NCBI RefSeq assembly: GCF_001940455.1
Contig: NZ_MKQR01000017.1
Span: forward strand, 318,782 to 382,781
DNA length: 64,000 nucleotides
Source of the DNA: Actinokineospora bangkokensis
GTDB lineage: Bacteria > Actinomycetota > Actinomycetes > Mycobacteriales > Pseudonocardiaceae
Direction of reading: 5' to 3'
Under the pieces are notes generated by a model. That model was not told the DNA's origin, searched no databases, and saw only the letters and a program-made list of their open reading frames with translations. Positions 34,141-43,400 of this stretch are shown here, in pieces. A program made the translations under genes and the position numbers. Position 1 is the stretch's first letter, and each line of letters opens with the position of its first letter.

Positions 34141-34932
34141 TCACGCCCGCTCCTCGGCCTGGTCGAGGCGCTGCTGGAGCTTGTTCATGCCCGCCAGCCA
34201 GCGGTCGGGCCGGGTGGCGCGGGCGCCGTAGTAGTCGGCCACCTCCGGGTGCGGGAGCACCAGGAACCGGTCGTCGGCCACGGCGCCCAGCAGCGCCTCG
34301 GCCACGTCCTCGGGCTCCAGCGCGCTGTCGCGGCTCAGCAGCTCCTTGAGCGGGCCGGAGGACTCCTCCAGCATCCGCGTCCGCACGCCCTGCGGGCAGA
34401 TGGCGTGCACGCGCACCCCGCGGTGGTGGTAGGTGGCCGACAGCCACTCCGCGAAGGCCACCGCGGCGTGCTTGGTGACGGCGTAGACGGGGTTGCCCAG
34501 CATGGTGAGCAGGCCCGCGGCGGAGGCGGTGACGATGAACCGGCCCTCCCCGCGCTCGACCCACCCGGGCACCAGCAGCCGGGCGGCGCGCACGTGGGCG
34601 AGCACGTTGACCCCCAGCGCCAGCTCCCAGTCGTCCTCCGGGGTGCCCAGGCCGCGGCCGCGCTCGACGCCCGCGTTGGCGCAGAAGACGTCGACCTCGC
34701 CCAGGTGCTCGCGGGCCGCGGCGACCAGTTCGGCCACGCCCCGCTCACCCGCGGCGTCGCCGGGGACGGCGTGCCCGCCGACCTCCCCGGCCACCCGCGC
34801 GGCGGCGTCGGCGTCGAGGTCGTTGACGACCACCCGCGCGCCCTCGGCGGCCAGCCGCACGGCCAGCGCCCGGCCGATGCCGCGCCCGCCGCCGGTGACG
34901 ACGACGCCCTTGCCCGCGAAGGCCCCGCTCAC
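34141..34932 (-). CDS. Short-chain dehydrogenase/reductase
   Basis: The 263-residue SDR has the cofactor motif VVVTGGGRGIGRALAVRLAAEGARVVVND (TGxxxGIG), the FCANAGVERGRG (NAG) strand and catalytic Ser and YAVTK (Tyr, Lys). The acidic residue after strand 2 suggests NAD preference. In this operon it may oxidise a 3-hydroxyacyl-CoA or act on a related carbonyl. GTG at 34932 overlaps the stop of the thiolase gene (GTGA), indicating translational coupling. Confidence 0.88.
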   Translation of the reverse strand: MSGAFAGKGVVVTGGGRGIGRALAVRLAAEGARVVVNDLDADAAARVAGEVGGHAVPGDAAGERGVAELVAAAREHLGEVDVFCANAGVERGRGLGTPEDDWELALGVNVLAHVRAARLLVPGWVERGEGRFIVTASAAGLLTMLGNPVYAVTKHAAVAFAEWLSATYHHRGVRVHAICPQGVRTRMLEESSGPLKELLSRDSALEPEDVAEALLGAVADDRFLVLPHPEVADYYGARATRPDRWLAGMNKLQQRLDQAEERA

Positions 34933-36146
34933 GACAGCCGCTCCAGCACCATCGCCATGCCCTGCCCGCCGCCGACGCACATCGTCTCCAGGCCGAACTG
35001 CTTGTCGTGCCAGCGCAGGGAGTTGATCAGCGTGCTGGTGATGCGGGCGCCGGTCATGCCGAACGGGTGGCCCACGGCGATCGCGCCGCCGTTGACGTTG
35101 AGCCGGTCCTCCTCGATGCCCAGCTCCCTGGCCGAGGCGATGACCTGCGCGGCGAACGCCTCGTTGATCTCCACCAGGTCGATGTCGGAGATCGCCAGGC
35201 CCGCCCGCGCCAGCGCCCGCCGCGACGCCTCGACCGGGCCCAGGCCCATGACCTCCGGCGAGAGCCCGGACACCGCCGTGGACACGACCCGCGCCAGCGG
35301 GGTGAGCCCGAGCGCGGCGGCCTTGGCGTCGGACATGACCACGAGCGCGGCGGCGCCGTCGTTGAGCGGGCAGCAGTTGCCCGCGGTGACCGTGCCGTCG
35401 GGCCGGAACACCGGCTTGAGCGCCTCGACCGCCGCCAGGGTGACGCCCCGCCGGGGGCCGTCGTCGGCGCTGACCACGGTGCCGTCGGGCAGGGTCAGCG
35501 GGGTGATGTCGGTGGCCCAGAACCCGGCGTCGATCGCGGCCTCCGCGAGGTTCTGGCTGCGCACGCCGAAGGCGTCCTGGTCGGCGCGGCTGACCCCCTT
35601 GAGCTGGGCGACGTTCTCGGCGGTCTGCCCCATGGCGATGTAGAGGTCGGGCAGCGCGCCCGCCTCGCGCGGGTCCGCCCAGACCTGCCCGCCCGCGGCG
35701 AACCCCTCGGTGCGCGCCTGCGCGTCGGCGAACAGCGGGTTGCGCGTGTCGGGCATGCCGTCGGCGTTGCCCTTGGGGTAGCGGCTGACCGCCTCGACCC
35801 CCACGGAGAGGAACGCGTCGCCCTCACCCGCCTTGATCGCGTGCAGGGCCATGCGGGTCGTCTGCAGGCTCGACGAGCAGTAGCGGTTGACGGTGGTGCC
35901 CGGCAGGTGGTCCATCCCCGCCAGCACGGCCACCGCCCGCCCCAGGTTGTTCCCCGCCTCGCCCGCGGGCTGGCCGACGCCGAGCACCAGGTCCTCGATC
36001 TCGGTCGGGTCCAGCTCGGGCACCTTGTCCAGCACCGCCCGGACCATCTGCACGGCCATGTCGTCGGGCCGCAGCGCGGTGAGGGAGCCCTTGGCGGCCC
36101 GCCCGATCGGCGAACGGGCGCAGGCGACGATGACAGCGTCCGGCAT
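34929..36146 (-). CDS. Acetyl-CoA C-acyltransferase (thiolase)
   Basis: The 405-residue protein has the thiolase hallmarks: VNRYCSSSLQTTRMALHAIKAG (nucleophilic Cys near 90), VNGGAIAVGHPFGMTGARI (catalytic His) and TMCVGGGQGMAMVLERL (second Cys). It cleaves 3-ketoacyl-CoA to acetyl-CoA and a shortened acyl-CoA. ATG at 36146 has GGAAGGGG upstream. It is the first gene of the operon; a perfect 8-bp-arm palindrome lies 17 nt upstream of the start, in position for repression by the TetR protein encoded beyond the spacer. Confidence 0.93.
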   Translation of the reverse strand: MPDAVIVACARSPIGRAAKGSLTALRPDDMAVQMVRAVLDKVPELDPTEIEDLVLGVGQPAGEAGNNLGRAVAVLAGMDHLPGTTVNRYCSSSLQTTRMALHAIKAGEGDAFLSVGVEAVSRYPKGNADGMPDTRNPLFADAQARTEGFAAGGQVWADPREAGALPDLYIAMGQTAENVAQLKGVSRADQDAFGVRSQNLAEAAIDAGFWATDITPLTLPDGTVVSADDGPRRGVTLAAVEALKPVFRPDGTVTAGNCCPLNDGAAALVVMSDAKAAALGLTPLARVVSTAVSGLSPEVMGLGPVEASRRALARAGLAISDIDLVEINEAFAAQVIASARELGIEEDRLNVNGGAIAVGHPFGMTGARITSTLINSLRWHDKQFGLETMCVGGGQGMAMVLERLS

Positions 36147-36162
36147 TGGGGAACCCCTTCCA

Positions 36163-36182
36163 GACTAAGCAGTCGCTTAGTC
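36163..36182. promoter_or_regulatory. TetR-type operator GACTAAGC-N4-GCTTAGTC
   Basis: Two perfect 8-bp arms are separated by AGTC, directly upstream of the thiolase SD. Sites of this form are typical of TetR regulators of fatty-acid degradation in actinobacteria. The TetR gene ending at 36518 is the obvious candidate. Confidence 0.7.
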
Positions 36183-36253
36183 CGGCACCGAGCATGGCCC
36201 CCGCTCCCGACACCCGTCAACGCGCCGCCGATGTGACGGCGGACACAGTGTTG

Positions 36254-36460
36254 ATGGGCTTCGCGTCCCGCCACCCGCCCCCGCGTCCCCGCCCGGCACG
36301 GTCCCCGACTCGGCACCACGGCCGCCTGTTCCGGCCAAGGCGACCCGGGCACAACGACATGGCCTTCGCGACCCGCCACCCGCCCCGTCGTCCCCGCCCG
36401 GCACGGTCCCCGACCTGCCACCACGGCCGCCTGCCCCGGCCGAGGCAACCCGGACACAAC
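36254..36460. repeat. Imperfect tandem repeat, period 105 bp
   Basis: 36254-36355 and 36359-36460 align without gaps at a 105-bp period and share most bases, including CCCGCCCGGCACGGTCCCCGA. A fading third partial unit may begin near 36466 (CGCTTCGCAACTGCCACCACG). No stem-loop of note was seen. Confidence 0.8.
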
Positions 36461-36517
36461 ATCCGCGCTTCGCAACTGCCACCACGATGGGCCGCCCACC
36501 AGAGTGACAACCCTGGC

Positions 36518-37147
36518 CTAGCGTGCGGTCGCGCGGAGTCCGTCGAGGAAGAGGTCGGCGAAGGTGCGCCCCACCTCGTGCGGCGCGGGTCGCCCCTCCG
36601 GCCGCCACCACGTCGGCAGGTGGTGCACGGCCCCGAAGAAGAAGTCCACCGCCAGGTCCGCCCCCACGTCCCCGCGGAACACCCCGTCCGCCTGCCCCTC
36701 GCGCACCATCCCCCGGAACAGCTCGTGGTACCGCCTGCGCTCCCGCCGCACCTGCTCGCGCGACGCCTCCCCCAACTGGTGCAGCGACCGGAAGAAGATC
36801 GTCGTGCTCTCCAGGTTCTCGATCGTCGTCACCACCACGTCCGCCGCGGCCCCGTGCACCCGCTCGGCCACCGGCCCGGCCCCCGAGCAGAACCCCTCCA
36901 ACCGCTCCACCTGCATCCGCAGCACCCGCGCGTAGATCTCCCGCAGCAGGTCGTCCTTGGACCGGAAGTAGTGGTACATCGCCCCCTTCGCCACCCCGGC
37001 CGCCGCGACCACGTCCGCCACCGACGTCCCCTCGAACCCCTTCTCGGCGAACAGCACCCGCGCCACGTCCACCAACCGCTCGGGAATGCGCTGCCCACCC
37101 CTGGACGACGGCGGCCGTCCCGTCCGCCGCACCGGTTCACTGGACAC
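36518..37147 (-). CDS. TetR-family regulator, probably of the acyl-CoA operon
   Basis: The 209-residue protein has the HTH RIPERLVDVARVLFAEKGFEGTSVADVVAAAGVAKGAMYHYFRSKDDLLREIYARV and a helical ligand domain ending FFFGAVHHLPTWWRPEGRPAPHEVGRTFADLFLDGL, as in KstR2-like and related regulators of acyl-CoA metabolism. I chose GTG at 37147; TAGCAT lies a few nt before it, suggesting a leaderless mRNA, and the longer frame to 37279 has no credible start signal. It reads in the same direction as the thiolase operon, whose operator lies 336 nt beyond its stop. Confidence 0.85.
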   Translation of the reverse strand: MSSEPVRRTGRPPSSRGGQRIPERLVDVARVLFAEKGFEGTSVADVVAAAGVAKGAMYHYFRSKDDLLREIYARVLRMQVERLEGFCSGAGPVAERVHGAAADVVVTTIENLESTTIFFRSLHQLGEASREQVRRERRRYHELFRGMVREGQADGVFRGDVGADLAVDFFFGAVHHLPTWWRPEGRPAPHEVGRTFADLFLDGLRATAR

Positions 37148-37462
37148 CCCGCCGATGCTACGTCCCGCCCCCACCACCCAACCCACCCCTGGTGGGTCAC
37201 CACACTGGACGAGAAGGCGCCCACCACCCGCAGCCGAGCCCGGACAGCGGACCCACAAAGCAATCCCCCACTTGTCCAACGCAGCGAGAAGACCAGCGGT
37301 GCCGCATGCGTCCGCAGGTCAGCAGGAAGCCCCGGAACCCCTGCCCCTGCGGGCATCGCCGCCTGGTCCCCGCACTGCACGCGGGGGCAGTCCCGCGCCG
37401 CGCGGCGCACCTAGCGTGATGATCGCCTGCACCGGAGGACGGTGCGACTCCGGGAGGTTGTC
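37148..37462. other. Divergent spacer upstream of the DUF11 surface-protein gene
   Basis: No gene is supported. TAGCGT at 37412-37417 is a possible -10 for the large gene; no clear -35 was found. GGGAGG at 37452-37457 is the SD that favours ATG 37463 over GTG 37442. Confidence 0.45.
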
Positions 37463-40400
37463 ATGGCGGGTCGGCGGCGGTTGTGGTCGTTGGTCGCGGG
37501 GGCCATCGCCTTCGTCCTGGTCGCGGTGGGGGTGGGGCCGGTGGTGCGGGCGGTCGCGCAGGCGGGGCCGACGCCGTTCCCGTGCGACGCGACGTACTAC
37601 CTGATGCAGCCGTCCGGGGCGGGGACGGGGACCGACGACCTGGGGCGCGTCACGTTCCCCGCCGCCGGGCAGCCGGGTGGGGGCCGGTTCGAGCGGATCA
37701 GCACCCCGGACTTCAAGTTCAACGCCATCGGCTACAACCACCGCGACGGGCTCGTCTACGGGCTCACCCGCGGCGAGGCCGTGTCGCGGCTGTTCCGGGT
37801 GGGCGCCAACGGGGTCTACGACGTCCTGGGCGTGCCGCTCGACGGGGGGCTGCCCATGACCTACGACCAGTTCCTCGCGGGCACCTTCCTCGTCGACGGC
37901 ACCTACGCCGCGCTCGTCGGCTCGGGCGGGCCGCTGGTGCGCTTCGACATCACCCAGCGGCCGCCGCGGATCATCTCCAAGGCGCCGCTGGCGGGCATCC
38001 AGTCCTCCGACATCGCGGTGAACCCCTACGACGACGGCGTCTACGCCTACGACCAGAACGGCGGCGGCCTGGTGCGCATCGACCCGGGCAGCGGCGCGAT
38101 CACCAGGGTGGGCGGGTCGCCGGGGGCGGAGGTGATCCGGGCCCAGGGGTCGACGTGGATCGACGGCCAGGGGCGCATCACCCTGCTGGCGGGCGACGGC
38201 GGCGCGGACGGGCAGGACACCTTCTACCAGGCCGACTTCACCCCGGGCACGCGCACCTACGGCCCGTTGCGCCGCATCGGCGTCGAGCCGGGCCTCAGCG
38301 GGGCGGGCGACGGCGCGAACTGCGCCTACCGGGCCACCTTCGACAAGACCGCCGCGCCCACCTCCGTCGACGCAGGCGGCGAGGTCACCTACACCTACCG
38401 CGTGGTCAACGGTTCCGAGGAGGCCCGCTCCTACACCTTCCGCGACACCCTGCCCGACGGCCGCCGCTTCGTCGGCGACCCCACCGTCGACCCGCCGATC
38501 GGTTCGGTGGCGTTCAACGCCTCCCGCAGCAGGCTCACCATCAGCGGGTTGCAACTGCCCCGGGGCAACGACGTGACGATCACCGCCCGGGTGTCCGTGC
38601 CCGCCGACGCGCCCACCGCCACCGTGTACAACCAGGCGTTCCTCACCGGCGGGGGCCTGCCGGGCGACGGGCTGCCCTCGGACTTCCCCGGCACCGCCGA
38701 CCCGGCCGACGCCACCCCGCTGGTGGTGCGCGCGCAGGCCGGGGCCGACCTGCGCATCACCAAGACGGTGGGCGGGTCGTCGGCGAACCAGGTGCAGCAG
38801 GGCGGCCGGTTCACCTACACGCTGACGGTCACCAACGACGGCCCCGCCGCCTCGCCGGCGTCGACCATCACCGACGACGTGCCCGCCCCGCTGACGCCCA
38901 GGGCGGCCTCCGACGGCGGCACCACCTCCGGCCGCACCGTGACCTGGGTGCTCGGCCCGATCCCCGCCCGCGGTTCGATCACCCGCACGCTGGAGGTGAG
39001 CGCGGACGGGCCTGCCGCGTCGTCGGTGTCGAACACCGCGACCGTGACACCCGGCGGGGGCGTGCCCGACCCCAACCCGGGCAACAACACCAGCACCCCG
39101 CCGGTGAGCACCACGATCACCACCCCGCAGCCCACCGCCGACCTCGCCATCAGCAAGCAGGGCCCGGACACCGCGCCGCCCGGCGGCGATGTCGTCTACC
39201 GCATCCTGGTGGACAACCTCGGGCCGTCCGCGGCCACCGGCACCCAGGTCGTCGACCGGCTGCCGGACGGCTTCACCCCGGTCTCGGCGTCGGCGGGGGG
39301 CACCATCAACGGCCAGACGGTCACCTGGAACCCCGCCGCCATCCCCGTCGACGCCGCGCCGATCGAGCTGACGGTGGTCGCGCGCGCCCCCGTCGAGGGC
39401 GGGACCGGCCGCAACACCGCCACGATCACCACCCTCGACGGCGGCCCCGCCGACCCGGTCCCGGGCAACAACACCAGCAACGAGGTCGTCACGGAGGTCA
39501 CCCCCTCGGCGGATCTGGTGGTGACCAAGCGCGGCCCGGACACGGTGCAGCCCAACCAGTCCTACGACTACGCCATCACCGTCGACAACCTCGGCCCGTC
39601 CACCGCTCAGTCCACTGTGGTCACCGACCGGATCCCGGACGGCCTCGTCCCGGTCAGCGCGTCGGACGGCGGGGTCATCGACGGCCAGACGGTGACGTGG
39701 AACCTGGGCGCGGTCCCCGCCGCGGGCGGGCCCCGGCCGCTGACGGTGACCGTGCGGGCCCCGGCGGAGAAGGTGCAGGTGGCCAACCGGGTCACCGCCA
39801 CCTCCACCACGCCCGACCCCGACCCCCGGACCAACACCAGCGAGGACGTCCCCACCGAGGTCGTGCCCTCCGCCGACTTGGTGGTGACCAAGGAGGGCCC
39901 GGAATCGGTGCCCGCGGGGAGCACGTTCGAGTACAGGGTCACCGTGGACAACCTGGGCCCGTCCACCGCCGAGTCCACTGTGGTCACCGACCGCGTGCCG
40001 GACGGGCTCGTGCCGGTCAGCGCGTCGGACGGCGGCGTGGTCAACGGGCAGACGGTGACGTGGAACCTGGGGGCCGTGCCCGCCGCCGACGGGCCCCGGC
40101 CGCTGACGATCACCGTGCGGGCGCCCGCGGAGGCCGTCCGCGTGGCGAACCGCGTGGTGGTCACCTCCCCGACCCCCGACCCCGACCCGGGCAGCAACAC
40201 CAGCCAGGACGTCCCGACGGAGGTCGTCGCGCGCGCCGACCTCCAGGTCACCAAGTCCGGGCCCGCCGAGGTGGAGCCCAACCAGGAGTTCCCCTACGCC
40301 ATCACCGTCGACAACCTCGGCCCGTCCACCGCCCAGGCCACCGTGGTCACCGACCGCGTGCCGGACGGGCTCGTGCCGGTCAGCGCGTCGGACGGCGGGG

Positions 40401-43400
40401 TCATCGACGGGCAGACGGTGACCTGGAACCTGGGGGCCGTGCCCGCCGCCGACGGGCCGCGCACGTTGACGCTGGTCGTCCGCGCCCCGGCCGAGGGCGC
40501 CCGGGTCGGCAACACCGTCGTGGTCGGCTCCCCCACCCCCGACCCCGATCCCGGGGACAACACCAGCGAGATCGTCACCACCGAGGTCGTGCCCCGGGCC
40601 GACCTGGCGGTGACCAAGACCGGCAAGGCCGAGGTGGTGCCCAACGAGGAGTTCTCCTACGCCATCACCGTCGACAACCTGGGCCCGTCGACCGCCACCG
40701 GCGTCGTCGTCACCGACCGCGTGCCGGACGGGCTGGTCGTGCTCGGGGCCTCGGACGGCGGGGTCGTGCAGGGCCAGACCGTCACGTGGAACCTCGGGTC
40801 GATCCCCGCCGCGGAGGGACCGCGCCCGCTCAGCGTCCGCGTCCGCGCCCCGGCGGAGGGGCTGACCGTCGACAACACCGTCAGCGCCACCTCGACCACC
40901 ACCGACCCCGAGCCGGGCAACAACACCAGCACGACCGTGCGCACCGTGGTCGTCCCGGAGTCGGACCTGTCGATCGTCAAGACCGCGCCTGCCGAGGTCG
41001 TCGCCGGGCAGCCGTTCGACTACACCATCACCGTCACCAACCGGGGCCCGTCGACCTCGACGTCCTCGGTGGTCACCGACCGGGTCCCGGACGGGTTCAC
41101 CCCGGTCAGCGCCTCCGACGGCGGCACGGTGGACGGCGCGGACGTCCGCTGGTCGCTGGGCACCCTCCCGCCGAACGGCACCGCCGTGCGCACCATCCGG
41201 GTCACCGCGCCCGCCGAGGGCGGGGTGGGCGACAACGTCGCCTCCGTCCGCCCCGGCCCTGGCGCCCCCCGCGACCCCAACCCCGCCAACGACGACAGCC
41301 CCACCATCCGCACGACCGCGACCCCGAGCGCCGACCTGGCCATCACCAAGACGGGACCGGCCACCGTCGTCGCGGGCTCCCGGTTCACCTACACCATCAC
41401 CGTGGACAACCTGGGCCCGTCGACGTCCACCTCCTCGGTGGTCACCGACCGCATCCCGGACGGGTTCACCCCGGTCAGCGCCTCCGACGGCGGGACCATC
41501 GACGGGCAGGTCGTCACCTGGGCGCTCGGCGCCATCCCGGTCACCGCGCCGCCGGTGGTGCGCACCGTCGACGTGCTCGCCCCGGACGAGGGCGGCACGG
41601 CCAGCAACGTCGCCTCCGTCGTGCCGGGTGAAGGCGCGCCGGACGACCCGAACCCCGACAACGACCGCAACCGCCCGCAGGTCACCGTCGCCCAGCCGTC
41701 CGCAGACCTGTCCGTGGTGAAGACCGGGCTGGAGTTCGCCGACGCGGGCACCCCCTTCGACTGGACGGTCACCCTCACCAACGCGGGCCCCTCCACCGCC
41801 CGGCAGACCGTGCTCACCGACACCGTGCCCGCGGGGTTCACCGTGGGCACCGTCCCCGGCGCCACCACCGCTCCCGGCCCGGGTGGCACGACGGTCGTCA
41901 CCTGGGCGCTCGGGGACGTCCCACCCGGGCAAACGCGGTTCACCGTGCCGGTGACCGCCCCCGCCACCGCGGGCTCGGGCCGCAACACCGCCGTGGTGCG
42001 CAGCAGCACCGACGACCCGGACGACCCCGGCGACCTCACCGGCACCAACACGGTGCAGGTGCGCGGGTTCACCCTGGCCAAGGCGGTGACCCCGCCGACG
42101 ACCTCGGTGCGGCCCGGCGAGGTGCTGACCTACTCGATCACGGCCACCAACGGCAGCACCGTGGCCTACGACCAGGCCCACGGGCTCGCCTCCTTCCGCG
42201 ACGACCTCACCGGGGTGCTCGACGACGCCGAGGTGGTGTCAGTCGACCCGGCTGCGGAGATCACCCGCGACGACACCGGGTTCACCTGGACCGGGCCCAT
42301 CCCGGCGGGCCAGTCGCGCACGATCACCGTGGCGGTCCGGGTCGACAGCCCCACCGACGACGGCGACGACGTCCTGCGCAACACCGTCGTCGGCGGCACC
42401 AACTGCGCGACCGGGTCCACCGCGCCCGAGTGCTCGCCCGCCACCGTGCCGGTGCGCGAGCTGGGGCTGGTCAAGACCGTCGACCGGACCGTCGTGTCGC
42501 CGGGCGAGGCGGTGACCTTCACCGTCGCCGTCACCAACACCGGCGCCTACGACTACACCGAGCAGGACCCGGCCGCGATCTTCGACGACCTCACCGGCGT
42601 GCTCGACGACGCCGTGTTCGGCGACCTCGTCGTCGACCCCGAGGTGGGCACCCCCGGCCCGGCCCCCACCCGCGAGGACCCGGTGCTGACCTGGTCCGGC
42701 CCGCTCGCCGCGGGCGGCACGGTGCGGCTGGTCTACACGGCGACCGTGTCGAACCCGCAGACCGGCGACGGGCGCATCGTCAACCTCGTCTCCAGCGGGG
42801 AGGACCCGCGCTGCCTGCCCGCCGACCCGTGCGGACCCGCGGAGGTGCCGCTGGTGAAGGCGTTCCTGCTCGACAAGACCGTCGACCGCTCCGGCGGCGT
42901 GGCCCCCGGCGACGAGGTGACCTACACGATCACCGTCACCAACAGCGGCCAGGTCCCCTACACCGACGGCGCCGCCGCGTTCACCGAGGACCTGTCCGGC
43001 GTGCTGGACGACGCCGCGGTCGTCGAGGCCACCGCCGACTCCGGCACCCTCACCCGCGACGGCACCGACCTGCGCTGGGCGGGCGACCTCCCGCTCGCTG
43101 ACCCACCGGGCACCGCGGGCGCGACGATCACCGTGCGCGCCAGGGTGTTCAACCCCGACCTGGACGGCGACCACTTCCTCGTCAACGTCGTCACCGGCTC
43201 CACCAACTGCCCACCGCCCGCGGGCAGCCCCACCGGCGGCAGCGAGTGCCGGGCGGGCGACCCCCTGCCGGTGAAGGGGCTGACCGTGGCCAAGTCCTCC
43301 GATCGAGCGGTGGTGCGGGCGGGCGCCCCCGTGGCGTACACGATCACCGTCACCAACACCGGCGAGGTCGACTACACCGACACCGACCCCGCCACCATCA

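Larger units (their letters stand above)
36147..36517. other. Spacer between TetR and thiolase genes
   Basis: It contains the operator palindrome at 36163-36182 and an imperfect tandem duplication of about 102 bp (36254-36460). Short frames in it encode Arg/Gly-rich repeats and are not convincing genes. Confidence 0.7.

Noticed and set aside
36177..36611. Frames encoding Arg/Gly-rich repeats in the 105-bp tandem repeat
   Set aside because: No SD, no recognisable fold, and the repeat has similar open frames in several registers, as expected for GC-rich non-coding DNA.
37319..42181. 1620-codon minus-strand open frame opposite the DUF11 gene
   Set aside because: It mirrors the DUF11 repeats in a low-complexity G/R/H/V-rich composition and has no start signal.
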